From Salvelinus alpinus (lineage: Eukaryota > Chordata > Actinopteri > Salmoniformes > Salmonidae), in the NCBI RefSeq assembly GCF_045679555.1, contig NC_092100.1:34574606-34638605 (forward strand): 64,000 nucleotides of DNA, given 5' to 3'. A model generated the notes under the pieces. The model was given only the letters and a program-made list of their open reading frames with translations, did not search any database and was not told the origin of the DNA. Position numbers and translations under genes: made by a program. How positions within the stretch are numbered: the stretch's first letter is position 1; every line of letters starts with the position of its first letter. Shown here in pieces: positions 1 to 15,169 of this stretch.

Positions 1-402
1 GGACTTGGTCTTTTACCAAATAGGGCTATCTTCTGTATACCACCCTTACCCTGTCACAACACAACTGATTGGTTCAAACGCATTAAGAAGAAAAGAAATT
101 CCACAAATTAACTTTTAACAAGTCACACTTGTTAATTGAAATGCATTCCAGGTGACTACCTCATGAAGCTGGTTGAGAGAATGCCAAGGGTGTGCAAAGC
201 TGTCATCAAGGCAAAGGGTGGCTACTTTGAAGAATTTCAAATATAAAATATATTTTGATTTGTTTTTTTGGTTACTACATTATTCCATATGTGTTATTTC
301 ATAGTTTTGTTGTCTTTACTATTATTCTACAATGTAGAATATAGTAAAAATAAAGAAAAACCCTTGAATGAGTAGGTGTGTCCAAACCTTTGACTGGTAC
401 TG
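1..402 (-). mobile_element. Tc1-like element, 5' terminal part (family A), cut by window edge
   Basis: Read on the minus strand this is the long 5' inverted terminal region and leader of a Tc1-like transposon. The element boundary is at 402, followed by TA at 403-404, the Tc1 target dinucleotide. Bases 1-85 are the reverse complement of about 29510-29590, the leader just upstream of the transposase start in the related copy there. Bases 150-402 match the 3' end of that copy (about 30465-30722), as expected for long inverted repeats. The transposase start codon should lie just outside the left edge. The family assignment rests on this internal match and on my memory of salmonid Tc1 repeats. 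Confidence 0.8.
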
Positions 403-404
403 TA

Positions 405-4209
<3,805 letters not shown>

Positions 4210-4329
4210 ACATTTAGTTCCCGACGATGTGAGGACTGCTGTCCATACATTTAAGCTAATTTCAACTACAACCTAACGGAATTAACATTTAGTTCCCGAT
4301 GACGTGAGGACTGGTGTCCATACGTTTAT
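4210..4329 (+). repeat. Diverged short direct duplication (about 45 bp x 2)
   Basis: The segments at 4210-4254 and 4285-4329 share the core 'acatttagttcccga' followed by 'gtgaggactg' and 'tgtccatac'. They are offset by 75 bp and differ at a few positions, so this looks like a small local duplication. Confidence 0.85.
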
Positions 4330-4345
4330 TAAAAGGGCTAATTTC

Positions 4346-5640
4346 AATGTGGAGGTGACGATCACCTTGATTTCGACTAGACCAGCCAGAATACAGCATG
4401 AGCTGATTATGGCAACTTGGTATGAACTTTGAACGATTATTCACTAAAGAAGTGATACATCCTAGACTTCGAGTTACCAGCTGCAGCTGTAAACGTACGT
4501 GGCCTAGGAAAGGACAGACGATCTCAGAAGAATGACAGGGTACTTTAACGTATCTGCTCTACAACACTACGACCAGAAAGATTCTTCAAAGGACAATGGC
4601 GATCTCCCCTGGGTAAACCAGTCTTCTATCTTCAACCCATCTACCGAAGTGCAGCTCAGAATAAATATTTTATCTTGCATTTTCCTTTTCCAAATGGGCG
4701 GGTACAAGAATGCATAAGATTCTGTATTGACGGTAGCATAGCTTCTCAAGGTCCGATAGACCCAATCCCTTTTTCCTTCAGTCTTCCTGCTCTTTCATTC
4801 AAACCCAACCCCCTTCCTCATATCAGGTTAGTGTCACGTCCTGACCATAGAGAGTCCTTATTTTCTATGGTGGAGTAGGTCAGGGCATGACTGGGGGGTT
4901 AGTCTAGTTTATATTTTCTATGTGGGGTTCTAGTTTTGTTTTCTATGTTGGTGTTTGGTATGATTCCCAATTAGAGGCAGCTGGCTGTCGTTGTCTCTAA
5001 TTGGGGATCATATTTAAGTAGCATTTTTCCACCTGTGTTTTGTGGGATATTGTTTATGTGTAGTTGTATGTCAGCTCTCCATTGTTGTCACGTTTCGTTA
5101 TTCTTTATTGTTTTGTTATGTGGTTCACTTACTTTAAATAAATAAAGATGTGGAACCCAGATCACGCTGCTCGTTGGTCCGAGTATGCTTCCAACGTTCG
5201 TGACAGTTAGCCTACAAGGGGCTTTTCATACATGATTAGTAATTGATATGTGATCTACCCTGTGTATATATATATATGTAATTCTGTGTGATTATTTTGG
5301 TTTTTAGTAAATAAATAATTAAGCCAATTTGTGTATTGCTGATTCAACTTATTAGCTAGGGTTCGTGCAGATAACCAAGTACTTACGACAATCAGAATGA
5401 GACCGATCGAGGTGACAAATAATAATTGACTACTATTGATATAAAAGATCTTCTGATCTTTAAGAGAGTGGATTCGGGAGATAACCACTCTATATAAATG
5501 AATGCTTCCGTGGTGCCCCAGGTTAATAATGGTTTAATTGTTGCATGATTTAATTTAATCACATAATCAATGAAATGTTAGGTAATCAATTTGATAAAAT
5601 AGCATGTCTTATAATTTAATCAGTCAGAGACACGACAACA
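4346..5640. other. Unclassified sequence split by a solo LTR
   Basis: The segments 4346-4826 and 5211-5640 flank solo LTR 1. They contain no long frame; the short open frames near 4532-4717 and 5255-5488 match nothing I know. The composition resembles a dispersed salmonid repeat, but I cannot name it. Confidence 0.35.
4832..5205 (+). mobile_element. Solo LTR 1 (TG...CA ends, 5-bp target duplication GTTAG)
   Basis: The 374-bp element begins TGTCACG and ends CGTGACA. It is flanked by GTTAG at 4827-4831 and 5206-5210. TG/CA ends, a 5-bp duplication and an AATAAA-type signal near 5141 fit a solo LTR of a Ty3/gypsy-like or endogenous-retrovirus-like element left after LTR-LTR recombination. No internal gag or pol sequence is nearby. 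An internal hairpin occupies about 4958-5012. The element family is not identified. Confidence 0.8.
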
Positions 5641-5654
5641 GGTAACTGGTCTAC

Positions 5655-5668
5655 AAGCACACACATAC

Positions 5669-5699
<31 letters not shown>
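5655..5699. repeat. CA microsatellite
   Basis: Interrupted, then pure, CA run of about 45 bp. Confidence 0.9.
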
Positions 5700-5934
5700 G
5701 CTTTCTAGAATATGTAAAACACTTTATCTTGAAGCTAACGACCATATCATTATGCAGACTCATTTAAATCTGGATTCATATTATTAACATGATATCGGGG
5801 GAAAAGCTAATTTGACCACATTATTCCCAGGCCAGGCACCACCATGGAATATAATTACTATACGGTCCACAACACAATCACCCATAGAGACTAGCCAATT
5901 CACACAACCAACCTAGTCCATCAGACCATGTGAT

Positions 5935-6701
<767 letters not shown>

Positions 6702-6901
6702 TGGGACGGCAGGTAGCCTAGTGGTCAGAGCGTTGGGCCAGTAACCGCAAGGATGCTGGATCAAATCCCGAGCTGAAAAGGTACAAATCTGGCGTTTTGC
6801 CCTTGAACAAGGCACTTAACCCACTTTTCCCCAGTTAGGCCAGCATTGTAAATAAGAATTTGTTCTTAACTGACTTGCCTAGTCAAATAAAGGTTAAATA
6901 C
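6702..6901 (+). mobile_element. tRNA-derived SINE, HpaI-like
   Basis: The head carries a pol III A-box-like stretch (tagcctagtgg) and a B-box-like stretch (ggatcaaatcc), as in a tRNA gene. It is followed by a unique body and the tail 'aagaatttgttcttaactg' then 'acttgcctag', ending in an AATAAAGGTTAAA-type end. Layout and length (about 200 bp) match the salmonid HpaI family as I remember it. The tail is related to the 3' end of the RSg-1-like LINE at about 11217-11290, whose enzyme is the likely mobiliser. Confidence 0.85.
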
Positions 6902-6995
6902 AAGATAACAAATGTAAAAAAAAAAGGTGAGCAGTATTGATATAACAATAGTAAAGCAGCAGCATTGTTGTGTCTGGCTGTATGTCTGTTTGTCT

Positions 6996-8213
6996 ATATA
7001 TACAAAGTATGTGGACACCTCTTCAAATTAGTGGATTTGGATATTTCAGCCACATCCATTGAAGACGTGTATAAAATCAAGCACAGAGCCATGCAATCTC
7101 CATAGACAATCATTGGTATTAGAATGGCCTTACTGAAGAACTCAGTGACATTCAACAAGGCACCGTCATAGGATTCCACCTTTCCAACAAGTCAGTTTGT
7201 CAAATTTCTGCCATGTTAGAGCTGCCTCGGGCAGCTGTAAGTGCTGTTATTGTGAAGTGAAACGTCAAGGAGCAAAAACGGCTCAGCCACAAAGTGGTAG
7301 GCCATACAAGCTCACAGAACGGGACCACCAAGTGCTGAAGCACGTAGTGCCTAAAAAAATATTGTCCTCGGTTGCAACACTCACAACCGAGTTTCAACTT
7401 TCTATGGAAGCAGCGTCAGCACAAGAACTGTTAGTCGGGAGCTTCATGAAATTGGTTTCCATGGCCAAAGAGCCGCACACAAACCTAAGATCACAATGCG
7501 CAATGCCAAGCGTCGGCTGGAGTGGTGTAAAGTTCACCGCCATTGGACTCTGGAGCAGTGGAAACACGTTCTCTGGAGTGATGAATCACACTTCACCATC
7601 TGGCAGTCCGATGAACAAATCTAGGTTTGGCGGATGCCAGGAGAACACTACCTGCCCCATTGTGTAAAGTCAACTGTACAATATGGTGGAGGAGGAATAA
7701 TGGTCTGGGGCTGTTTTTCATGGTCCGGTCTAGGCCCCTTAGTTCCAGTGAAGGGAAATCTTAACGCTACAGCATACAATGACATTCTAGACGATAATGT
7801 GCTTCCAACTTTGTGGCAACAGTTTGGGGAAGACCATTTCCTGTTTCAGCATGACAATGCCCCTGTGCACAAAGCGAGGTCCATACAGAAATAGTTTGTC
7901 AAGATCGGTGTAGAAGAACATGACTGGCCTGCACAGAGCCCTGGCCTCAACCCAAGTCGAACAGCCTTGGGATGATTTGGAACGCCAACTGTGAGCCAGG
8001 CCTAATTGCCCAACATCAGTGCCCAACCTCACTAATGCTCTTGTGGCTGAATGGAAGCAAGTCCCCGCAGCAATGTTCCAACATCTAGTGGATAGCCTCC
8101 CACAAGAGTGAAGGCTCTTACACAAAGAGGGACCAACTCCATATTAATGCCCATGATTTTGGAATGAGATGTTCGATGAGCCCGTGTCCACATAAGTTTG
8201 GTCATGTAGTCTA
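6996..8213 (+). mobile_element. Tc1-like transposon, nearly full length, dead (family B)
   Basis: Both ends carry the family's inverted motif around 'tatgtggacac' (about 7008-7018 and, inverted, 8183-8193). Between them lies a complete but decayed transposase region. The length, about 1.2 kb, suits the family. The 3' end reads 'ttggtcatgtagt'. Confidence 0.85.
7120..8145 (+). pseudogene. Tc1-family transposase remnant (family B)
   Basis: Transposase of the Tc1/mariner DDE superfamily, which cuts and pastes the element at TA. Recognisable pieces in several frames are the N-terminal helix-turn-helix region (7197-7400), the first Asp region (WSDES-like, about 7580), a glycine-rich [10 protein letters not shown] block (7687-7715) and the second Asp region [13 protein letters not shown] (7845-7885). 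Lesions are plain. A base is missing near 7257, a Trp codon has become TAG at 7622-7624, and a frameshift around 7950 destroys the segment where the third acidic residue (LNPIEH-type) should be. It cannot make an active enzyme. Confidence 0.85.
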
Positions 8214-8454
8214 TCTACAGTCAGTATCTGTATGTGTCAACAGAGACAGAGTGACTTACAGCCCCATCTAACCCTAACACACTTTAGTGCTGACACACAA
8301 CATTAACCTGTCAGCCACACACACATGCATGTGAACACATATGAGGGGTAATAAATGGCATTAATGAACCATGAACGCGTTTCTTGCGTAATAAAAGGCA
8401 CTTTTCATTTTGTATTTATTTATTATTTTAGAAAAAATTCAGACCGTTAATTTC
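8214..8454. other. No gene recognised
   Basis: Intergenic DNA between the Tc1 element and the palindrome; nothing recognised. Confidence 0.5.
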
Positions 8455-8654
8455 TAACAATGTGACGTGTGAATGTCTGATTAATTCAGATCCAAACAGT
8501 TGCGTTAATGGAATTCAGTCCACAATATAATAGCCACTATACTAACATGACCCCTTCAATGTTTACCATCTGTCAAGTTGGGGGTTACAATGTCTGTATA
8601 TAAATACATCACATTAACCACATTATAACCATTGTTCATTGGGTCTACATTGAA

Positions 8655-8807
8655 CACATGAGATATTTCTGTATTTCATTTTCAATAGATTTGCAAGCAT
8701 TTCTAAAAACATGTTTAGATGTGTAGATCGGTGAGATAAAAATGATATTTAATCAATTTCGAATTGAGGCTGTAACACAACAAAATGTTGAATAAGTCGA
8801 GGGGTAT
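8655..8807 (+). mobile_element. Probable Tc1-like 3' terminal fragment
   Basis: The stretch with 'gtgagataaaaatgat' and 'ggctgtaacacaacaaaatg', then 'ataagtcgaggggtat', resembles the terminal part of salmonid Tc1 families. It is interrupted by solo LTR 2 within GGTAT and resumes at 9300. Identification is from memory. Confidence 0.45.
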
Positions 8808-9294
8808 TGTAACGGAATTCCTCCTCCTCTTCATCCGAAGAGGAGGAGCAGGGATTCGACCAAAACGCAGCGTTGTAACTTGACATGATATTTATTAAAC
8901 AAAACCGAAAACACGAAGAACACTTGAAATAGAGACAAAAACAACAAACGACGTAGACTGACCTGAACGTAAGAACTTACATGTAACGAAGAACGCACAA
9001 ACAGGAAAAACAGACTACACAAAAACCGAACGAACAAAACACACCGAAACAGTCCCTTGTGGTGCAACATACACAGACACAGGAGTCAACCACCCACAAC
9101 ACCCAAAGTGAAACCACCTACCTTAATATGATTCTCAATCAGAGGAGATGAAAACCACCTGCCTCTAATTGAGAACCATATCAGGTACCCAAAAACCAAC
9201 ATAGAAACACAAAACATAGACTGCCCACCCAAACTCACGTCCTGACCAACTAACACATACAAAAACTAACAGAAAACAGGTCAGGAACGTGACA
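8808..9294 (-). mobile_element. Solo LTR 2 (target duplication GGTAT)
   Basis: The 487-bp element has ends TGTAACG...CGTGACA and is flanked by GGTAT at 8803-8807 and 9295-9299. It is the same type as the LTRs at 9540 and 27110. It includes a hairpin at about 9127-9182 and a short palindrome (tcctcttcatccgaagagga) near the edge at 8826-8845. No internal retroelement genes accompany it. Confidence 0.85.
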
Positions 9295-9539
9295 GGTATG
9301 AAATACATCATTTATGTCTAAATATATGAAGACACCAAGAAGGTCAATTACAGGTCAATTACTTTTTAATGCATTTAACCTAATTAATGTAGATCCAATG
9401 AACAATGTTATAATGTGGTTAATGTGTTGTGTTTATTTTGAGGCATTTTAACCCCCACCTTGACCGATGGTAAACAGTGCAGGTGTCCTGTTAGTACAGT
9501 GGCTATTATATTTTTGAGTGAATTCGATTAACGCAACTG

Positions 9540-10013
9540 TGTAACGGTGTTCCTCTTCCTCTTCATCCGAAGAGGAGGAGCAGGGATTAAACCAAAATGC
9601 AGCGTCTTGATATGACATTATTTATTTTAAGTAAAGACGAAAACACGAACTTCACTTGAAACTAAACAAAACAACAAACGGAGTAGACGAACCTGAACAT
9701 AAGAACTTACATAACACGAAGAACTCACGAACAGGAAAATGACTACACAAAACAACGAACGAACGAAACAGTCCCGTATGGTGCAAACAAACACAGACAC
9801 AGGAGACAACCACCCACGACAAACAAAGTGAAACCACCTACCTTAATATGATTCTCAATCAGAGGAGATGAAAACCACCTGCCTCTAATTGAGAACCATA
9901 TCAGGTACCCAAAACCAACATAGAAACAGAAAACATAGACTGCCCACCCACACTCACGTCCTGACCAACTAACACATACAAAAACTAACAGAAAACAGGT
10001 CAGGAACGTGACA
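9540..10013 (-). mobile_element. Solo LTR 3 (target duplication AACTG)
   Basis: The 474-bp element is flanked by AACTG at 9535-9539 and 10014-10018 and is very similar to solo LTR 2 lying 246 bp to its left. Each has its own target duplication, so they are two separate insertions, not the two LTRs of one provirus. Confidence 0.87.
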
Positions 10014-10045
10014 AACTGTTTCAAACTGAATTAATCAGACGTTCA

Positions 10046-10535
10046 CACATCATATTGTTATAAATAAACTTGGTTAAATGTTCCTCAAAAAAATATGTTC
10101 AAGTGTTCACACGCTTAAGTCACACCAAGTCAAACAATGATTATTAAAAAAAACGTGTTCACATTTTCACATGTTCATACGTTCAACGGTTCATTTGTGG
10201 CATTTACCACGCATGCACAATTCGTCCCTCCCTATGTCCCTCTTCAGCCCCACACCCCCCAGGAGTAGATGAGTGGGGTAAGGGACAAAGGAGTGGAGAA
10301 GATAGTAGAGAAGATAATAGAGAAAGACAATATACAGATAGGACAATGCTAGACAATATACCTCTCACTGCCACCCCCTCTGCATGAGCGACACCGCCCC
10401 CTTTCCCTATTCCCCTCTTCCCTGTCTCCCCAGTCCCTCTATCCGTCTCCCCTCTTTGCTCCTGTATTTTTTTTCTGTGCTTCAACAAAAAAATGCAATT
10501 ACACTCTACAGAAAACATTCTGATGGATTTCAGCC
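10046..10535. other. No gene recognised
   Basis: AT-rich sequence with repeated 'gttcacac'-like words near 10060-10190, then C-rich DNA at 10230-10470. No gene or element is identified. Confidence 0.5.
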
Positions 10536-11020
10536 TGTTGGCTCTGTTCACTTAAAAGAGCCGTTAATTTGGCTCCCAAACGGCTCTTTGTTCAGTAGTG
10601 CTTAACAATTGGTGAAAAAACATGAAAGATTATATATTTCTAATTTATAGCCTTAAAGGTTGCCTACCATTATGTCAGTTTGTGAAATGTGAGTTGAAAT
10701 ACATTTTTACCAGGCGAAATTAGATTGCTTGCAAAATTGTTTAAAAAATGTTTACACTCTGCAAAAATTTAGCGTGGACCAGAATGAGGCTCTCTCCTCA
10801 CTATCTATTGTTCCTGCAGTGAGGAATTACCGCAGCATTCAGATATTTTTTTTTATAACTTATCTACAGATAACCGTTGTCTGGAGCTAAAAAGCAGTAG
10901 TAGCAGTATGCAAATCAGGGAGCCAAATGAACGGGTCTTTAACAGATGAGATTCCGTTCCCGATGTTCACTAAAAAGATCTGTTCAAAAAGAGCTGTTAG
11001 TTCACGAATGACCCATCACT
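10536..11020 (+). mobile_element. Non-autonomous hAT-like element
   Basis: It ends 'gacccatcact' at 11020, the inverse of the 'agtgatg' start seen in the related copy at 22145. The interior matches that copy over about 200 bp (for example 'gtttgcctaccattatgtc'-type sequence). It contains no coding capacity. The 5' terminus is diverged or lost. Assignment to hAT is from the terminal motif and memory of such salmonid repeats. Confidence 0.55.
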
Positions 11021-11055
11021 ATAGGCTATTTCAAATATAATCCTTAAACACTTCG

Positions 11056-11210
11056 ATGTGTAAAACAACACCAGGCACATCCAGAAGAGGACTGGCTACC
11101 AGAGCCTGGTTCCTCTCTATGTTTCTCCCTTTCGAGGGAGTTTTTCCTAGCCACCATGCCTCTACATCTGCATTGCTTTCTCTCTGGGGTTTTAGGCACC
11201 GTTTCGGTTT
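11056..11210 (+). mobile_element. L2 LINE 3'-UTR fragment
   Basis: Bases 11076-11205 closely match the 3' UTR of the L2 copy at 20700-20870 (shared words 'agaagaggactggctacc' and 'tcctagccacc'). The fragment stops where the RSg-1-like LINE begins, so that LINE inserted into it. Confidence 0.8.
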
Positions 11211-13252
11211 CTGTATTTTTTTTATTTCACTTTTATTTAACCAGGTAGGCCAGTTGAGAACAAGTTCTCATTTACAACTGCGACCTGGCCAAGATAAAGC
11301 AAAGCAGTGTGACAAAAACAACAACACAGAGTTACACATAAACAAACGTACAGTCAATAACACAAAAGAAAAATGGAAAAATCTATGTACAGTGTGTGCA
11401 AATGTAGAAGACTAAAAAGGTAGGCAATAAATAGGCCCTAGAGGTGAAAATAATTACAATTTAGAATTAATACTGGAGTGATAAATGTGCAGATGATGAT
11501 GTGCACGTAGAGATACTGGGGTGCAAAAGAGCAAGAGAGTAATAATATGGGGATGAGGTAGTCGGGTGTGCTATTTAATGATTGGCTGTGTACAGGTACA
11601 GTGATTGGTAAACTGCTCAGACAGCTGATGCTTAAAGTTAGATAGGGAGATATAAGACTCCAGCTTCAGAGATTTTTGCAATTTGTTTCAGTCATTGGCA
11701 GCAGAGAACTGGAAGGAAAGGCGGCCAAAGGAAGTGTTGGATTTGGGGATGACCAGTGCAATATACCTGCTGGAGCGCGTGCTACGGGTGGGTGTTGCTA
11801 TGGTGACCAGTGAGCTGAGATAAGGTGCGGCCTTACCTAGCAAAGACTTATAGATGACCTGGAGCCAGTGGTTTTGGCGACGGATATGTAGTGAGGGCCA
11901 GCCAACGAGAGCATACAGGTCGCAGTGGTGGGTAGTATATGAGGCTTTGTTGATAAAACGGATGGCACTGTGATAGACAGCATCCAGTTGGCTGAGTAGA
12001 GTGTTGGGGGCTATTTTGTAAATGACATCGCCGAAGTCAAGGATCGGTAGGATAGTCAGTTTTACGAGGCTATGTTTGGCGGCATGAGTGAAGGAGGCTT
12101 TGTTGCGAAATAGGAAGACGATTCTAGATTTAATTTTGGATTGGAGATGCTTAATGTGAGTCTGGAAGGAGAGTTTACAGTCTAACCAGACACCTAGGTA
12201 TTTATAGTTGTCCACATATTCTAGGTCAGAACCGTCCAGAGTAGTAATGCTAGTCGGGCGGGAGGGTGCGGGCAGCAATCGTGTGAAGAGCATGCACTTA
12301 GTTTTACTAGCATTTAAAAGCAGTTGGAGGCCACGGAAGGAGTGTTGTATGGCGTTGAAGCTTGTCTGGAGGTTTGTTAGCACAGTGTCCAAAGAAGGGC
12401 CAGATGTATACAGTATGGTGTTGTCTGCGTAGAGGTGGATCAGAGAATCACCAGCAGCAAGAGCAACATCATTGATATATACAGAGAAAAGAGTAGGCCC
12501 GAGAATTGAACCCTGTGGCACCCCCATAGAGACTGCCAGAGGTCCGGACAACAGGCCCTGCGATTTGACACACTGAACTCTATCTGAGAAGTAGTTGGTG
12601 AACCAGGCGAGGCAGTCATTTGAGAAGCCAAGGCTATAGAGTCTGCCGATAAGAATGCGGTGATTGACAGAGTCGAAAGCCTTGGCCAGGTCAATGAAGA
12701 CGGCTGCACAGTATTGTCTTTTATCGATGGCGGTTATGATATCGTTTGGGACCTTGAGCGTGGCTGAGGTGCACCCATGACCAGCTCAGAAACCAGATTG
12801 CATAGTGGAGAAGGTACGGTGGGATTCGAAATGATCCGTGATCTGTTTATTAACTTGGCTTTCAAAGATTTTAGAAAGGCAGGGCAGGATGGATATATGT
12901 GTATAACAGTTTGGGTCTAGAGTGTATAGGGGTTGCAATAGGGGTTGCAACAATTTCGGCGGATAGATTTAGAAAGAGAGGGTCCAGATTGTCTAGCCCA
13001 GCTGATTTGTGGGGATCCAGATTTTGCAGTTCTTTCAGCCGCTGTCTCCATGGAATTAACAGTGTCCCAAAACTTTTGGGAATTAGTGCTACAGGAAGCA
13101 AATTTCTTTTTGAAAAGCTAGCCTTAGCTTTCCTAACAGACTGAGTATATTGGTTCCTGACTTTCCTGAAAAGTTGCATATCGCGGGGGCTATTCAATGC
13201 TAATGCAGAACACCACAGGATGTTTTTGTGCTGGTCGAGGGCAGTCAAGTCT
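11211..13252 (-). mobile_element. RSg-1-like LINE, 5'-truncated
   Basis: Minus-strand non-LTR retrotransposon whose 3' end lies at about 11217. The 3' UTR begins with a tail related to the SINE tails at 6860, 36345 and 37716. It contains the second half of a reverse transcriptase gene. Its 5' end stops abruptly against a TTAGGG run at 13253. Confidence 0.8.
11688..13248 (-). pseudogene. Reverse transcriptase (ORF2) remnant of RSg-1-like LINE
   Basis: Reverse transcriptase used for target-primed reverse transcription. Reading down the minus strand from 13248: a linker region (DQHKNILWCSALALN...), then fingers (ILPCLSKIFESQVNKQ, about 12830-12890), palm (VFIDLAKAFDSVNH, about 12655-12695; VPQGSILGPTLF, about 12490-12525) and thumb to 11688. 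Three lesions are visible. The catalytic YADD motif reads YADN (about 12425-12437). A CGA-like codon has become TGA at 12786-12788. The frame changes near 12900-12960. About 860 bp of the C-terminal half stay open. The EN domain is absent. Confidence 0.85.
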
Positions 13253-13308
13253 GGGTTAGGGTTAGGGTAGGGTTAGGGTTAGGGTTAGGGTTAGGGTTAG
13301 GGTTAGGG
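13253..13308 (+). repeat. Interstitial telomeric repeat (TTAGGG)n
   Basis: Eight TTAGGG units and one TAGGG unit in tandem, placed exactly at the 5' end of the RSg-1-like LINE. It is the vertebrate telomere motif at an internal site. Confidence 0.95.
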
Positions 13309-13498
13309 TGAGACTGAGAATGCTGGTTGACTTGACGAACAAGATGGCAAACTGGCAACAGACAAAGGTGAAGTACACAGGGGATAAGTACACAGGGGGT
13401 ATAACAGGTATAAGTACACATGGGATAATGGTTCCCCATTAGGGGGTGGAGGGGTGGAGACAAGCACAAGGACAGGTGAAACAGATCAGGGCATGACA
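13309..13498. other. Unclassified spacer, possible element end
   Basis: It contains a short repeated word 'aagtacacaggg' (13371-13400) and ends 'gaaacagatcagggcatgaca', which resembles a transposable-element terminus, but I cannot classify it. Confidence 0.35.
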
Positions 13499-13511
13499 CC
13501 TGGTTACACTA

Positions 13512-13925
13512 GTGACCATATCCCCCGCACATCCCGCAAAGGCTGAGGTTTTGCTAACATTTACGATAGCAAATTTAAATTTACCAAAAAGAGTGACTGT
13601 GTTTTCATCTTTTGAGCTTCTAGTCATGAAATCTATGCAGTCTACTCAATCACTTTTTATAGCTACTGTTTACAGGCCTCCTGGGCCGTATACAGCGTTT
13701 CTCACTGAGTTCCCTGAATTCCTATCGGACCTTGTAGACATGGCAGAAAGTATTCACATTTTTGGTGACTTTGATATTCACATGGAAAAGTCCACAGACC
13801 CACTCCAAAGTATTTCGGAGCCGTCATCGACTCAATGGGTTTTGTCCAACATGTCTCCGGACCTCCGGACCTACTCACTCTAACGATAATTTGAAAGCAA
13901 ATTACGGACTCCTCTTTAAATCTGC
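13512..13925 (+). pseudogene. L2a endonuclease domain remnant
   Basis: Part of the AP-type endonuclease that nicks the target for L2 insertion. Visible motifs are the VYRPPG block (about 13668-13690) and the GDF motif (about 13762-13775), which reads GDFDIH where GDFNIH is expected. The N-terminal half is missing through 5' truncation. The frame fails before the SDH motif, and the LTR at 13931 cuts it. Confidence 0.75.
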
Positions 13926-13930
13926 GTATC

Positions 13931-14322
13931 TGTCACGTTCCTGACCTGTTTTCTCTTGTTTTGTATGTCTTTATTGGTCAGGGCGTGAGTGTTGGGTGGG
14001 CAGTCTATGTTTTCTATTTCTATGTTGGGTTTTGTGTTCGGCCTGGTATGATTCTCAATTAGAGACAGGTGTGTATCGTTTGTCTCTGATTGAGAGTCAT
14101 ACTAAGGCAGCCAGGGTTTCACTGGTGTTTTGTGGGTGTTTGTTTCCTGTGTTAGCGTTTGGGCCACACAGGACTGTTGCAGGTTAGTCACGTTTGTTGT
14201 TTTGTTTATTTGTAGTGTTTGTTGGTTTGCCATTAAAATCATGAATACCTCCTACTCCGCATCTTGGTCCGATCCATGCTCCTCCTCGTTTGAGGAGGAG
14301 AACGACATTGACAGCCGTTACA
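13931..14322 (+). mobile_element. Solo LTR 4 (target duplication GTATC)
   Basis: The 392-bp element, TGTCACG...CGTTACA, is flanked by GTATC at 13926-13930 and 14323-14327. The flanks rejoin to the sequence found uninterrupted in the other L2 copy near 39898, which fixes the insertion point to the base. It has an internal hairpin (14046-14102) and a small palindrome of 'ctcctcctcg' and 'gaggaggag' (about 14280-14300). Confidence 0.92.
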
Positions 14323-14339
14323 GTATCTCTCCAAAGTTC

Positions 14340-15169
14340 AGTTGTCCTGAGTCTGCACAACAATGCCAGGACCTAGGATCAAGGGAGACACTCACGTTTG
14401 TTTTTATCCAATATCTCTTGACACGTTGATGAAAACAGTAAAGCCTTCTAAACCTTCAAGATGCATACTGGACCGTATTCCAACTAAACTACTGAAAGAG
14501 CTGCTTCCTGTGCTTGGCCCTTCTATGTTGAACATAATAAATGGCACCCTATCCACCGGATGTGTACCAAACTCATTAAAGGTGGCAGTAATAAAGCCTC
14601 TCTTGAAAAAGCCAAACCTTGACCCAGAAAATATTTTAAAACTATTGGTCTATATCGAATCTCCCATTCCTCTCAAAGATGTTTAGAAAAAGCTGTTGGG
14701 CAGCAACTCGGTGCCTTCCTGAAGACAAACAATGTATACTGAGACTGCACTCGTGAAGGTGGTAAATTACATTTTAATGGCGTCAGACCAAGGCTCTGCA
14801 TCTCTCCTCGTGCTCCTAGACCTTAGTGCTACTTTTGACACCACCGATCATGACATTCTTTTGGAGAGATTGGAAACCCAAATTGGTCTACATGGACAAG
14901 TTCTGGCCTGGTTTAGATCTTATCTGTCAGAAAGATGTCAGTTTGTCTCTGTGGATGGTTTGTCCTCTGACAAATCAACTGTAAGTTTCGGTGATCCTCA
15001 AGGTTGCATTTTAGGACCACTATTGTTTTCACTACATATTTTACCTCTTGCTGATGTCATTCGGAAACATAATGTTAACTTTCACTGCTATGCAGATGAT
15101 ACACAGCTGTACATTTCGATGAAACATGGTGAAGCCCCAAAATTGCCCTCCCTGGAAGCCTGTGTTTCA
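14340..15169 (+). pseudogene. L2a reverse transcriptase remnant
   Basis: Recognisable L2-type RT blocks are a finger segment (VIKPLLKKPNLDPEN, about 14590-14635), the palm [17 protein letters not shown] (about 14813-14863) and [13 protein letters not shown] (about 14997-15035), where GVPQGS has become GDPQGC. The YADDTQLY motif (about 15090-15113) is still intact. Single-base losses near 14640 and 14690 break the frame. The remainder of the domain lies beyond the 3.8-kb insertion, at 19037. Confidence 0.8.

Larger units (their letters stand above)
8455..10045. repeat. Imperfect long palindrome with two LTR insertions
   Basis: The left arm (8455-8650) is the inverted, diverged copy of the right arm (9383-9539 plus 10014-10045). 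Matching blocks include 'taatagccactat' (8529-8541) against its inverse near 9500-9512, and 'ccacattataac' (about 8618) against its inverse near 9408. The right arm is split by solo LTR 3. The spacer holds solo LTR 2 and a stretch resembling a Tc1 3' end (about 8655-8807, resuming at 9295). The structure resembles a fold-back or inverted-repeat element; its family is unknown to me. Confidence 0.75.

Noticed and set aside
8808..10013. One provirus with two LTRs
   Set aside because: The two LTRs have different 5-bp duplications (GGTAT and AACTG), and only 245 bp of non-retroviral sequence lies between them. They are two solo LTRs.
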